Shown piece by piece: positions 46,165-59,854 of a DNA stretch of 64,000 nucleotides. How positions within the stretch are numbered: position 1 is the stretch's first letter; the number at the start of each line of letters is the position of its first letter. The notes beneath the pieces were generated by a model. The model made no database searches. It was not told the DNA's origin and was given only the letters and a program-made list of their open reading frames with translations. Made by a program: the position numbers and the translations under genes. This DNA is from Glomus cerebriforme. Lineage: Eukaryota > Glomeromycota > Glomeromycetes > Glomerales > Glomeraceae. Location: contig QKYT01000052.1 of assembly GCA_003550305.1 (NCBI GenBank), forward strand, positions 233,095 through 297,094. Direction: 5' to 3'.

Positions 46165-48301
46165 TTTAACCTATGCTAATTTATCATCAAGAAAATAATT
46201 GTAAAGCGATAAGGAAAGGAGAAATTTAATTATATTAGCAAGTTTTATGTAAATGTTACACGTGTAATATTGTCACGTGATTATATTTTAAAAAAAAATT
46301 TGACTTTTTAAACTCACTAATTTTGACCGGAATAATTCATCATTCATTGAACACAGTTTAAATTAAGAAATATTTCTAATTCCGGCCTAAATTATGTGTG
46401 AAAATCACTAGAGATTACTCAAAGAAAATCTTTTAATCAAAAATTTTCAAAATTTGGTGTGATTAATATCTGACTAATATCGTCGAAATTACATTTTCGC
46501 CCGAAAATAACGGTGATAATCACCACCAGTCTCAAACTCTCAATTCGTACAGTAATTGAGTTTAAAGGTAAGATAATGTAATTAAAATTATCTCATTTTC
46601 TCGCTTAATTCTCGCAAAGATGTTATTGAATGTATGACATAATGTTTAGTATCAAAAATTATGAAACCGTTTTCGATCATGTAATTATTTAAGCGCCTTT
46701 GGCAAAACAAAGCAGAGTCGTAAGCAAAAAAAAAAACAAATTATTTTGAAGATTATACATGATTTGTTGATTTTTATCATCATGCATCGTGACATTGAAA
46801 GTGGGATGACTTTTAATAATCTTACAGAACGTAATTTATTAAAAATTATAAAGGCATTAATGTTTTAAAATCAGTTGTACAGTACTTTTTAAAGAAAGAT
46901 TAAAAATTTTATCAAGATGATTGAATGAGAACAAATAAGAAGTAGTTATGAAAGATGGTAAAACTTCCTTATCTATAAATAAAGCAGTTGTGTAGCATTA
47001 TATTTTATAAAAGGAAAATTTTTTACATTTTCGAAATTCGAATTTATACAAGTTGTTTACTATTTAAAAAAAAACAAATTCCGTTAATTAATAAAGATCA
47101 AGATTTAATATCTATAATATACGGGTTACCCCAAAATACATAGAAAAAATCTAGTATGGATTTTAATATATGCTAATTTAAGGAATGACAAAGACACGTG
47201 TTTGAAGTAAGTTACACAAATAACAAATGATGCTTCCAAAACGAACATTTCTGCGCGAGATATTACAAGAGTATCACAAGAGTATTACAAGTATATGCCA
47301 AATAAAATTCATTTCGTATGGGTATGATTAACAAGGGACAGTGGAAATTGCGCATTGTCTATAAAAATTGGAACATTGATGATAATCCCTTCATATCTGA
47401 TGGCTGATACGTCTTTATTAGATTTGAAATTAAAATCCGGTCCGATTATATTGATTTTATCCTACGAATCATGATAAATTCAATTACGTCTTATTGTTTC
47501 ATATCTCCAATATAAAAAATTAAACATAAAACGTTCCGATTATTTATAAAAATTAATTAGTTTCAAAATGGTAACACATTAAATTATCTTGTGTACTAAC
47601 TTTAGAATCTGATTGTTCAAAGATTTTGACTCTGTCTCTTGATTCACCTTTTTTTAAATCCATTATAATTTTTGAATAAGAACTGTATGTCATAATTACA
47701 AAAGCGCGATTAAATTAATTACAAATACTTAGGAAAAACACTTAAAGGTAAATATAATTTGAAACATATGAATATAAATACCATGTGGTGTGACATCCTA
47801 ACCACGTATATTAATTTATCGGCAATCCAATTAAAATTCGCGATCAGCTTTTTAACTTTCCTATGTAATTGTTGTATCTAATAATAAAATACGTTTACCT
47901 AATTAAGGAATCAAATTAATTTAAAAATTCGTGATCATATTATAATATTAAACATATTATAATATTATATATATATTTAATGTAATAATAACAAAAGCAA
48001 CATTGACCCATTTTTCGCTTCTCCTTGCTCACACTTTTTTTTCATTCTTTTATTTCGCTAACGTGTCCACAGTCCTTTCTAAAAACGATTTCTTTTTTTT
48101 TTATTTCCACTCTTTTCATGAAAATTGGGCAGGACCCTTGAACATATTTATTTGATAATTCTTTCAAAAAAAAAAAAGAGAGAATTGGATTTCCTCCACT
48201 GTAAAAAAAATCATTCTTTTAAAAAAACAAAATTCACTTTTTAAATGATCAAAATTATTTAAATTAGAAAATTTTGTGAAGTAAAAAATAAAATAACAAT
48301 A
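46165..48301. other. Divergent intergenic region of 2.1 kb, no gene seen
   Basis: Both neighbouring genes start outward from this region, so it holds two promoters. Base composition is moderate (more CG dinucleotides than the repeat blocks), fitting unique DNA. No frame of useful length, no tRNA and no repeat ends were recognised. Pyrimidine-rich DNA lies just upstream of the receptor gene (48010-48120). Confidence 0.5.
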
Positions 48302-50609
48302 ATGTCTTTTGATTCGGACGCTATAGCGTATTATACTTTTCACATAATTTCACTGCCATTTTCCCTATTCCTTTTTATATTTTATAGAAATCATAAATAT
48401 CATTCAATAATTGCATATTTCGCGTTGACTCTCCTCTTATCTTCAATAAATTCGTGTTATTTGGCATTTGTGAAAAATGGAAATATTAAAAATACAGCAA
48501 ATACATTGCCCTGTGATATTCAAGCCTTCTTTATATCATATTTACATTCATCGATAGCTATATGGCTTGTTTGTATTGAATCTAATATGACTTTAATTCT
48601 TATAAAAAGGCGAAGACATCAAAATGGATGGTCAAGACGTCAAATATTATTGAGTTTTATGGCTTTGGCATGGGGATTACCTTTGTTTTTCACAGTTGCT
48701 GCTTTCGTATTGGCAGTTAGCGAAGATGGATTGAAACCATGGTTATATTATTGTATGTTATCTGAACCTGCAATTGGGCCGTAAGTATCATATCTTATTT
48801 TTATTATTTATTAGATAACAGGCAATGTGTGACGCGTGTCACATCCATGTAATAATTTGGTACATTAAACAGTTTCAAATTCATTGCTAATTCTGAAAAA
48901 AATATTATTATTAGTGCGATAGGAATTTATTTTGTGTCGTTGTGCGCTATTATAGCCACTATAATAATGACAGGTAACGTTCTTTTTTTTTCTTACTCAA
49001 TAATATTTTATCTTTGCTGCGCCACTCTAATGTGATTTTATTTGTGTAGCGTGGAATGTTAAATTAGTTTGTGATGAATCTGAAGACATTGAATTGGCTA
49101 AAAGAATCATTGCTTTTGGAGTCATTGTAACGTTGCCTATTTGTCTTGCCACGCGTAAGTTCTAAAAAATATAAATTTGTTATCCAATATGAGGTTTTTT
49201 TTTTTATTATTAATAAATTTTTTTTTTAGTCGCACGGGCGTTTACCGTGTTAATTAATAACAACATTGACAATATGGGAATGTGGCCTGATTATTTATTT
49301 GTCACAGTCCCATATTTTACATTTAGTGAGTATCTTTATATAATAGAAACCATTTTAAAACATAAAAGTAATTGAAAAAAATTTTTTTTATTATAATTTT
49401 AGTGATATTTGGTACAAGACCCGAATTGATAAAACGATTTATACCAAGTTCTAGTCCATGTCAAAGAAATCGTGGAGATAGTTTATTATTAAGATTTTCA
49501 ATTATAAATCCAACATTAAGAAGAGAAATAGATGAAAGAGAACAACGTTTATCTTTAACATTGAACACAGAAAAATCATCATTAGAAGAACAAACATCAC
49601 GTCCATCAACACCAGGTCCATCAACATTTAGTCAACGAACAAATCCAAATGCTCCTGATCCATTTTCACACAGAAAAAATCCTTCATTAACAATAAATGT
49701 ACCTTATAATAATAATAATCGTATAAGTAAAGGAAAAAGTCGATCATCTGTTTCAATACGAAAATCATTTTTAGTTCGTGCTCTAACTACAAATAAAGAA
49801 TCTGAAAATGTTAAAAGATCTAGTTATATAAGTTTAACAAAATCCACAGATGATGATTACATTAGATCTAGAAATATACAAAAAGCTATGAAAGCTATTA
49901 ATATATCTAAAAAGAAATTTTCTTCCCGTCGTCGAGGTAATAGACTTTCTAGCACAATAAGTAAGTTTTAAATATTTCTTTGCGTAATATATATACAGTA
50001 TATGTGCAAATTTTAAATTATTTATTTATTTATTTAGATAAAAATAGAAGATCAGCATTTTATTTTGATACGGTTGATGGAAGACCAAGATATTTAAGGA
50101 CATTTTCTTTCGAAAATCGAAAGAAAGCCGAATCTGTTATAGGAATTCCACCGGAATACATAAATAGGTTAATAAATAAACATTTAGTTAATACACCATC
50201 AATAGAAACTAACCAAAATTCAGCTGATTATGAAGGATCGATTGAAGAAAGTGAAAAAGAAAGAAGGGAACGATTGGAGAGAAGAGAACAACTTCTTTCT
50301 AGATATCCTAAACCACCTCCATTAGCATTAAATCAAATTAAATCTCCCAAATCCCCGAGTTTTTTCTTTTTAAATCCCAATCATTATGATAATGATGAAT
50401 ATACTGATTTACCCGTGACGCCTTCATTTGGCATTGCTTCGTCATCAAAGGCTCAGAATATAGAGTCCAGTTCAAGTTCAAAGTCAGATAATAATTCTAT
50501 GAAATCTTCAAAATCCTCTCATGGAGGGTTAAGACTTACACCAAGAAATAGTATACCTGTACATATACTAAATAGAAAATCATTAATTGATTCCTTTTCC
50601 AAAATATAA
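48302..50609 (+). CDS. Seven-helix membrane receptor (GPCR-like) with long tail
   Basis: Six exons (48302-48780, 48915-48973, 49050-49154, 49230-49325, 49403-49960, 50038-50609) give 622 residues with closed phases. Exon 1 holds four spans (about 10-28, 36-55, 73-93, 112-137); exons 2, 3 and 4 each add one (IYFVSLCAIIATIIMTA; RIIAFGVIVTLPICLATLA; WPDYLFVTVPYFTFMIFG), giving seven. Cys71 before span 3 and Cys151 before span 5 could form the usual receptor disulfide. A basic loop (KRRRHQNGWSRRQ) follows span 3. The tail of about 380 residues is Ser/Arg-rich and disordered, with many phosphorylation-type sites. It resembles fungal cAMP-receptor-like/Git3-type receptors. The ligand cannot be read from sequence. 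Confidence 0.82.
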
Positions 50610-51283
50610 TGATATAATATGATAAATAATAAAGGCTTTGGATTTGAAATCATATTATTATGTGTATTTAGTTTAGTTAATAATATATATAAATAATATA
50701 ACATTCCATAGATTTAATATTCTGTATTTATTAAAAAAAAAAGTGTATATCTCTTGTAAAAATTTATTAGTTATTCTTTAGTTTTTAGTTGTTGAGGCAC
50801 ATGTAATAACTAAAGAAATTAATTATAGAAAATTTAATATAGAAAGAATTGGCAGATTGCGCGATACGTTTTTGAAAAAAAAGAAAGCGATATCCAGATT
50901 TAGAAAATTAAATTGTTTACACAAAAAATTTTTTTTGGTTTTTTTATCAAATCGATTTCTTAAGATGGGCTCTTGAAATAAATCTAGAATTAATAATCAG
51001 GTATTTAACGTCATCGTACATATTAAATTCTTTCTAGTATTCTATCAACGTGCAGATTGCAGAATGGCGAAATTTTAAAGTTCTCGAAGAGTTACACTTG
51101 AAATTAATAATTAATAAATTTATATTTCGATCACAAACAAATATTTAGTAAATATTTTTTGTATTGATTACTATTTGACATTTTTGTATTTAAAAAAAAG
51201 AAATTTTTATGATGGTTCTCTTACCTTTTTTTTTTTTTTTTGGAAAAAAAAAAATTTAAAATTTGTTAATATCATTTATTATT
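50610..51283. other. Spacer between receptor and LtrA-like genes
   Basis: About 670 bp holding the 3' end of the receptor gene and the promoter of the LtrA-like gene. T- and A-runs lie just upstream of the start (51220-51255). No gene seen. Confidence 0.6.
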
Positions 51284-54224
51284 ATGACAGAACCTAAGAA
51301 ATCTGATGGTGATAATATTGAAAAAATTGTAGAAACAACTAGTATTAATGTAATCGAAAATGATGAAAGTGTTGGCGATACAACGAAAAAAATCGAAAAA
51401 GATGAATCGGATAATAATAACGATGAACAAAAATGCATTGAATTTTCTAAAAAATTACAAGTTGGAGGAAAAAATATATTAGTTGTTAATAGTGAGGATT
51501 ATGTTCTTAGTGGTGATTCAGCTCCAAGTTGTTGTATAATTGGATCACCAGAGCATGTAAGATTAATTCAATTTATTTATTATAAACTATTTATCTTTTT
51601 TTTTTTAATCTTTAACCTCTTTTCTTAAATAGGTGGCAGCACTTAAATCAAAAATTGATGAATTAAAGATAGATTTAACTAAAGTTCAAGAAGAACGCGC
51701 ACAAATGGAAGCAGCAGCTCAAACAAAATCAGAACAAGTTGCTCAACAATTAGATAGGCTCGCATCAGAGCTTAAAGAATTAGGACATGGTAGTGAAGAT
51801 TCTGAACAAACAATTCATGCTACAGTACATACTTTTGGTGTACTTCGTAAACTAGAAATTATAGCAGATGAAGATGATGAATTTGATTATAATAGATTAT
51901 GGCGTATACCAAGAGTTAGACAGTATTGGCATCTAGATACTCTTCATAGAGAAGCTGGAGAAAGAGCTTCTAGTTATACTGAATTATTCTGGGATCTTAT
52001 TTTTGTTGCTGTCGTACAAAATCTTGGTCATATATTAGTTGAGGATGTTTCTTTCGAAACTGTTCAAAGATTTATTATCACCTTGTAAGTTTCTTCTCAA
52101 GCTGTTATAACTTGTAGCAAAAAATATGTTAATAATTTTATTCAACTTACTTTTCCCTTTAGTTATCCTGTTTTCCGAATATGGTTAGATGTACATAATT
52201 ATTTGAATGTTTACTCATCAAAAGATATTTTGGAGAAATTTCTTCTTTTATGGGAAATGTGTTTATTAATAGTCATGGGTACTCACACTTCAAATATTTT
52301 TCAAGGCACAAGTGCCATATTTATAAGTAAGCGATTATATGTTTCTTTCTGTATTAATGTTAATTTCAATTTTATATATAATTTAATATCCCTTATGTTA
52401 AATATTATAGTTTCTTATGTTGTTGCTAGACTTACATTCTTTTTGCAATATTTTTTATTGGCAAGTTGGATACCAATGTTTAGAATTTCTTTAACTAACA
52501 GTGCGTGGGGAATATTTATTCCTTGTGTTCTTTGGATAATCGCAATATTTACTCCCTCTAATAAAACAATTCCTTTGTTGTGGAGTGCTATAGTATTCGG
52601 TATGTGAAAATTTATATAAAAAAGTTGTGATTATTTAAATTTTAAATATTCTAATGTTTGTAAATAATTTTTCAGAAGTATTTTGGACTGCTTTTGTACC
52701 AGTTTATTATAGATATCGAGCAAAAAAACAAGCAAAAATACAAGAAAGTGATCTAGATTTTAAAAAAGTTGATACAGCAACTTCTATTACACCTCATAAA
52801 GCTATGAGGATAAGAGGAACCGAATTTCAATGGAAATGGAATGAACTTTTTTCATTATTTAGATTTGCGGAATACAGACCTGCCATAAATATCGAACATT
52901 GGAGTGAAAGATATGGTGTTTTTGCTATTATTTGTTTAGGTGAAGGTGTAAGTATAAAGTTAATTTTTTTTTTCGAGCAAAAAACTTTTTTATAATATAA
53001 CTTATCGAAAGAGATTAATTTAATATTTGTAGATATTTGGAATCGTTTATTCTAGTTTGAATCCAAAACTTGATGCGCAACTTGCAAAGGTAATTAAATT
53101 TTGTAAATTATTTTTGAAATTTGAAATTAATTAATTAAATTTCTCTTTATAGGCAATATTAGCACTTTTTATAGCTTATAATTTACATTGGATATATTTT
53201 GATGTGGATGCCAGTAGACAATTTCAACATGCTCTTAGAAGGCATGTAATTACTGGTGTTTTATTTGGATTAGCTCATTTACCTTTGGTATTAAAAATAA
53301 TGTTATTTTAATTTTATTTTAATATTCATTTTATATACTAATAATTACGGTTATTATTTGTAGAATATGGCTTTAATCGCATTTGGGTAAGTGCATATAT
53401 TATTATATATTATAAATACAGTTTAATTAACTACACACGGTACTTACAAACTTGATTTATTTTTATTTATAGTTCATCGTTGAGAATTTTAATCCAATTA
53501 AGAGATTTTCCAGGAGCAGAAAGTATTCCATTACCTGACGTACATGGTTTAGATGGCGGAGGAGGCGAGGAAGTAAAAAGAGCTTTACCAGCAAGTGCAG
53601 ATTCCACTTCAGAATTTCCCGCATCTCTACGATGGTTATTTTGTGTATCATTGGCTATATCAATATATTGTATGGCTACAATTGGAATGTTACATAAAGG
53701 ATTGGATTCCGTGACTTATTTAAGGATTCGAAAGGTAATATAGTATGTGTGTATTTAATAAATATTTTTTAATTAACATACATTATTAATATTTTTACAA
53801 ATGATAGGAATATAGAATTGCATTAAGAATAATAGTAGCAACAATAATTTTATTACTTCCATTATCAGAAGTAAATTCATTTAATTTGGTGTTAATAACA
53901 TCGATGTTATCATTAATTTTGGTATTAGTAGAAACATATGGTAGATTGATAAGAAATCAACCATTATTTGGTAAATGTGATGATGATATTATTTGTGATG
54001 AAGGAAGAAGATATGTTAGATGGAGATGGGGCCTTAGTAATCGAAATTGGACTACTGGTAAATTAAGAAGAAGAAAGAAAACAAATGGTGAAATTATTGA
54101 AGAAAAAATTGATGATAATGATGATAATGATATTGTTGAAGAAGAAATCAATATTGTTATGACAAAAAAAGAAAATGATTATGAATATAAAGATGAAAGT
54201 TGTCATATGCCTTGTACAAATTAA
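51284..54224 (+). CDS. LtrA-like multi-span membrane protein with coiled-coil N-terminus
   Basis: Ten exons (51284-51556, 51633-52084, 52163-52326, 52411-52599, 52676-52947, 53033-53089, 53153-53287, 53364-53386, 53473-53734, 53808-54224) give 747 residues; one exon is only 23 bases. The start is the ATG of MTEPKKSDG. Residues about 1-90 are acidic and disordered; about 91-150 are a coiled coil (ELKIDLTKVQEERAQMEAAA). Then comes the low-temperature-requirement A domain: SYTELFWDLIFVAVVQNLGH, WIPMFRISL, and HWSERYGVFAIICLGEGIFG, with about eight to ten membrane spans. The tail is acidic (EEKIDDNDDNDIVEEE). LtrA was named in Listeria for growth in the cold, and its mechanism is unknown. Here the bacterial-type core is extended on both sides with eukaryotic low-complexity parts. 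Confidence 0.88.
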
Positions 54225-54436
54225 GGGACAAAGAAAGACGAATGTTATTTTATTTACGTATGTGTTACATTATATAAAAATAATATTGAATTGCAAAGGA
54301 TATGAAAAAATGTAATAAGAAATTTTACTACAAAATACAAAGATCATAAAAAATCAAATGATTAAATATTGTATAATTATATGCCTGATATAAATAAATA
54401 ATATAAATAGTTACTAAAAAATAAAAACCATTAAAA

Positions 54437-54621
54437 ATTTATTAACCAACCCTCTATAATTACACACCCCTTGGGATCATATCAAATTTCCATAAATAGT
54501 GCATTTAGAGAGGGTATGAGGTAAAATAATTAGAGATCATATGAGCTTGGAATCAAACCAGAAGGTGCATTTAAGGAGGGTATATATAATTATGAAGTGC
54601 GCAATTATGGAGGTCTGACTG
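54437..54621. mobile_element. pogo/Tc1-type MITE, short copy
   Basis: The right end reads GGAGGTCTGACTG followed by TA, identical in type to the ends at 19071 and 58196. The left end is decayed (AACCAACCCTCTATAATTAC). Inner direct repeats GTGCATTTA(GA/AG)GAGGGTAT occur twice. It lies just downstream of the LtrA-like gene and ends about 225 bp from the next gene. Confidence 0.6.
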
Positions 54622-54846
54622 TACAATAACCAGAAAATTCTTAAAATTTAGCTTATGCAAAAATTCACAGTTAAAAAATTTATTATTGATATTTTTTTCC
54701 TGGTATTATTATCAATATTATTAATTAATAATAATTTCTCAAAATATATAGATTTGATCATATTCAAAACCATTTAGAAAGTACCTATTAATTATCTTAT
54801 TTTTTTTTACATTTAGAATGTTGGAATCATTAGTCATAATCTCACG

Positions 54847-55328
54847 CTATTCATATGTTTTAACCATGATTACTGTAATTACTATTGCTATGAGTTTGAT
54901 ACCAAACTTCTATAAAAATAAATACACCCATCCCAATGATCCAGCATAGTATTCTGCCTTCCGATTGAGCGATTCATGTCTCAAGCGTATTTTTTATAAA
55001 TGCAAGTTCTTAGGTTATTTCAGTATTTCTATTAAATTTACTCAGGTTTATAGAGAAAAGTACTTACCATAATATTACTTCTATAAAGATCTAATTTTAT
55101 ATTAAGGGATTTCTGGAATTCTTCTAGGAATGCATCCAATTGTACCTGGAATTCTTGTAAGGATTTCTTCAATGCATCTTGAGAAATTTTAGCATGCTGT
55201 TTATAGACTTGTAGAAATTCTTTCAAACTAAATTTAATTTCTTGTTCTAGGGACGAAGGCGATAATAATGAAGAGGCTGAATAAAAACGTTTGGCAAAAA
55301 TTTCATAACTAAATTTTAAAAAACACAT
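54847..55328 (-). CDS. Small coiled-coil protein, predicted mitochondrial, tail-anchored
   Basis: Two exons splice in phase 0: 55328-55068 ends with AT ATG|GTAAGT, and 54909-54847 follows TTTTTATAG. The product has 107 residues. The N-terminus (MCFLKFSYEIFAKRFYSASS) has basic, aromatic and Ser residues, no acids until residue 9, and an RFY-S motif like the mitochondrial peptidase cleavage site. A helical coiled-coil segment follows (FLQVYKQHAKISQDALKKSL). The second exon adds a hydrophobic span (KFGIKLIAIVITVIMV) and ends KTYE. It could be an inner- or outer-membrane protein of mitochondria. No family recognised. The splice signals and in-frame hydrophobic end argue that it is real. Confidence 0.6.
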
Positions 55329-55339
55329 ATTGCTCAACT

Positions 55340-58195
55340 TTGATAAAAATTTGTATGTAAGTAATTTTGACTTTGCTGAACAACTTTACTTAATTTTTGG
55401 AAGAGAATTTACATATAAATCAAGTGCTTAAATTATGCTCTAAAGTTACTGAACAAAAAAAAAGAATTTATAAATAAATATTATTTGAAAATTTAATAGA
55501 TATACTGTATGATCCAAATTTTATAAAAACTTTAAAAGCATTTATTTTCAAAAAAAATCAAGCTTAGTTTTGTTAAATAGTATTTCAAAAAGTAATATCA
55601 TTAGTGAAGTTTTTTTAAGTAAAAAAGCAAAAGTAAAAAAACTAATACATCTCATATAAACAAACCATTTAAAAATGATCAATAAAAATTTAATTGGTTA
55701 AAAATCACATATTTATTAGCTTACCATGGTGACCAGATCATTAATTATATTTTTTCTTAAATTTTAATTAAATTAATAATAGTTATCAATATACTTAAAA
55801 TATTATTAAATTAATTTTAAGGAAATTTTTAATATCCATTTTGTATGTTTTAAGATATCTATTATAATTTACTATTAAAATTTAATTATAAAATATATCA
55901 GTTTATATATTTTTTAGTATACTTTAAATATATTATTGTAATATAAGTATATTTTAACTATAAAACAAATATGTTTTAAGAATATATATTTTTTATAGTA
56001 TTTATATAAAGTTTTTTTTTAAAAAAACTTTTTCATTGAATTAATGTATAAGTTTGAATTAAAAAAGAATTTTTTCTGATATTTTAGATATAGAAAAAAG
56101 TAATCCAACTGGTTTAGTGAATAATTTTTTTATTAAAATTAAATTTTATTTTCTTGTAATAGTTTTTAGTTACTTTTAATTAATACTTACCATAGACTAT
56201 AAATTTTGCAAAAATTTGTAACTAGTAAAATCCTTTTTCATTTAAATAGTTAAAGAATATCTGAAAATTTAATTCTTAACTAACTATTACAATATGCACA
56301 GGTAGAATGCTGTTCAATTGAGCATATACCTGATTGATAACTATTAAAATAATTAGTTAACATAATATATATATTAGATTAAACAAAAATTAGTGATCAA
56401 TAAATTACATATTCAATCAAATACAATATAAGTAATTGGATTGATTAATTTATAATTATTTTATTAAGTGATCATTTAAACAAAATTAGCAATCCAGTTT
56501 GTAATAATTTGTAAATCATGATATAGCAAATGTTATTTAATAAAATAAATCAATTATATATTATTAAATGATTACAAATAAAATTGTCTATTTATTGATA
56601 TTATTGCCATATAAATTTTACTATTATTTCTTTTTTTAACAATGAAATTAACAAAAATAAACTGACTGTAAATATTATAAATTAAAATTATACTATCATG
56701 TAATAATTTATGAAATTCATTAGGATTTCAAAGCTCAATATTAATACTACAATTATCATTTTTTTTCAATTTGGCAGTAAAACTGAATTAGAGGTTAGCA
56801 ACTACTTAATATAAGCAAGCCTGTACATATATTTACCAATTGGAAGTTGTAATGTATATTCAAAATAATATTGGACTTATCCCAAAAATAAATCTATTGA
56901 ATTATTATCTTGAATAAACTTTGCCAAAATGTAAGAATTATTTGCATATAGAAGTATTAATTTTAACCTGAATATTTCTGCAGCAATACAAATTCTTTCA
57001 TATTAATTAATTATCAGTTGAATGATTATATATCAATTTGATGAATTATTCTGCAAACCTTTAAATGAATTTAACTTCCAAATCACTGTATACTTTATTA
57101 TAATAATTAATTAACTATTTATATAAATTGTTAGGTAAATTCACTTTATAATTGATTAGAGTTAACAGTTCATCTGAGAATAATTCATTACTAGTGATTG
57201 TATCATCTAATTTATTACAAAACATTTTTCTAAAGTGAAGCAATTCTTCAGACTTAAAACTATTATATGCTATTAATAAAACCTATAATTGGCCAAAATT
57301 TGATTTTTTGTTATCTGATTGAATAGAAATTAGATTATTTATTCTAAAATTCTGCATAATAATTCTCAATAACTCTAATTCGATACTATATTAAGAATTG
57401 GAAAAAGAATCTAAAAAAACAAATCAGTACAATAAAGTAATCATAAACTGAATTGTGTAATATAATTTACTAAATACATACATACCTAAAGTTCCATTCA
57501 TTTTCTCAAAAAAATAATATTAAAATAAGACTATAGTCTTGGCAACACTTAGTAAAGTAAAGAGATAAGTGAATATTTAGTGTAATTAATTGTTGATCAT
57601 AATTTTCTTCAATAAGTTAATCAACTTTGAGTAAACATATGATAATAAATTACTTTTTTATTTTTTTTTTTATTTTTTTATTTTAATATTTTTTTATATT
57701 TTAAGGATAAATCTAATTGTAATATCCTATTACATGTCTTATTTATAACAATCTTAAAAAATAGGTCTGAATAATAAATTTTTATTTATAAAAATTATTT
57801 ATTTATTATAGGATTTTAATTTATCAAACTAAATACAATAAAAAATAATAATACGTATTAATATAGTAAAAGTAAATACATATTTTTTTTATTTTTTTAT
57901 CATTTATATTATTAGATAACTAAGTTAGAGTATTTTATAGGTATAACTTAACTTCTCCTTGGGGTTACATCCTTATATCACATTATTACATCATTATGTC
58001 ACGTCATTACATCTTTTATATTATATATTATTAATTCAGATTAGATTAAAATTTGTCAGAATTTTACTAATTATACTAATTATATAATACATATATAAAT
58101 TTATTTTATATAATAAAGTATAAAATCTAATAAAAATATAAATATAAATATTATTTATTTAAATTTTAGCTATAAAATTATATCTATTCTTAATA
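55340..58195. other. AT-rich repeat region without recognisable genes
   Basis: About 2.9 kb with stops in all frames and base composition like the old repeats at 1500-4200. I cannot define element ends. At 57930-58015 a slightly less AT-rich piece (CTCCTTGGGGTTACATCC) faces a similar inverted piece at 58960-59075 (GGTATACG, AAGTTACATT, TATCCTAAAGG), so the MITE at 58196 may be nested in another decayed element. Confidence 0.45.
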
Positions 58196-58919
58196 CAGTC
58201 AAATCTCCATATAGTCACTTAATCAGTTCCTTCAAAATTGGTGATTGTATAGAAATATGTTTATATAAAGGTATTAAAATTAAAAATTTCTTAATTTCAG
58301 CTGAAATTAGTAAATTATAATTCAGATATTTCCATTTTTGAGGATGTCTAAAGCAGGGCAAATTACATGACTTTGAAAAAAAATTGCTTGTCTAAATAAA
58401 ACTTTTCTCCACTTATATAACTTTTCAAAATATGAATAATAGATGTATTTTAGCCTGCTTTACAAGTTTATTTAGAGCGCAAAATGAGGTTATGAATATC
58501 ACTTTTGATTTATTTGACTTTTTTCATTTTCATCAAAATTAATTTATCTATTTTTGGATATGATTAGTGAAATTCGTTCGTCCATATGTAAAATCAAAAC
58601 CATTATTTTTAACCTACTATTTTATTTTCTTAAGTAAATATACAGAGCAAGCTAAAATACAATTACTCCAAAATTTTTAAGTTTATATTATGATTAGTTC
58701 AAAAATAATTTATAAATTTGTATTTTTGTAAATTATATGATTTGCTTCCACTTTAGACAATCACCATTTTTGATGATAGCTGTTTAATAAAAAAATTTTG
58801 CCAATTTTTGCATATAATATTTATTCTTAAAAAGAAAATTCTAATCATGTGATGTAATAATTCAGGTGCTTATAAAAAGTTATGACTATATAAGAAGTAA
58901 CTATATAGAGATCTGACTG
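58196..58919. mobile_element. pogo/Tc1-type MITE, 724 bp
   Basis: The left end reads CAGTCAAATCTCCATATAGT and the right end inverts to CAGTCAGATCTCTATATAGT. Both are flanked by TA (58194-58195 and 58920-58921). It is non-coding. It is the longest of the four copies in the window; its middle is not shared with the 465-bp copy over most of its length as far as I can see. Confidence 0.8.
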
Positions 58920-59094
58920 TATAATATCTATTTTAAAATTACTATATACATCATAAGTTACGGTATACGTTGTTATGTCAAATCTACCTTCAAGTTACAT
59001 TTAATATATATCTATGACTTGACTTAACTAAAGGTTATGTTAATTCATTAAGTTTGCACCTTTAGAGTATCCTAAAGGAAATGATGAAAAAAAA

Positions 59095-59172
59095 GAAGTA
59101 CACAAAAAAAAAGAATAAATGAAATAAAAAAAAAGGAAAAGAAATAAACAAAAAAAAAAAGAAGAAAAAAAG

Positions 59173-59222
<50 letters not shown>

Positions 59223-59720
59223 AAAAATTAAACAAAAAAGAAAAAAATAAAGAAAAGACTTACCTAAAGACTAGAATGCCAAAGAGTAGAAAAAAAAAGA
59301 AATTACAACAAAAAAACTCACTAAAAATGAAAATGAAACCTAAAAAATAAAGAGCTAATCTAAATGGAAAGAAAAAAAAAAATAAAAAAGGGAATTAGAG
59401 AAGAAAAAAGACAAAAACAAATAAACAAATGAAAAATAAAATTATGAAGAGCTGACCTAAATAAAAAGAAAAAAAAAAAAAAAAAAAAGAAAGGGTTAGA
59501 GAAGAAAGAAAGGCAAAAACTAATAAATGAAAAACAAAAAAAAAATGAAAATAGCAGACGTACCTAAGAAGAAATAAAGAGCAAACTAAATAGAAAAAAA
59601 ATGAAAAAAAGAAGGTATTAGAAAAAAAAGAAAAATAAAAAATAAAATTAATGAACGTATCAGAAAAGAAAGAAAAAAAAAGTTTTATTAGAAAAAAAAA
59701 AATGATCATAAACAGCTGAT
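59095..59720 (+). repeat. Polypurine minisatellite with long A-run
   Basis: The + strand is almost pure purine, with an uninterrupted A-run at about 59172-59219. From about 59240 a unit of roughly 100 bp recurs: a TTAGAGAAGAAA-type block, then ACAAATAAA-type spacer, then GAGCT(A/G)A(C/T)CTAAAT. At least four diverged units can be seen. Any protein-like frame here is low-complexity and not a gene. Confidence 0.8.
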
Positions 59721-59854
59721 AAATAAATAATAATATGCACGTAATGATGTTAATAAATAATATTACACAAAAATTAAAATTTTTGAGATTGTTATAAATA
59801 AAATGTGTAACAGACTGTTATATATACATTTATTTATATTTTAATATTTTTTAC

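Noticed and set aside
59395..59709. 104-residue Phe-rich frame on the minus strand
   Set aside because: Translation of a pyrimidine-rich minisatellite; low complexity only.
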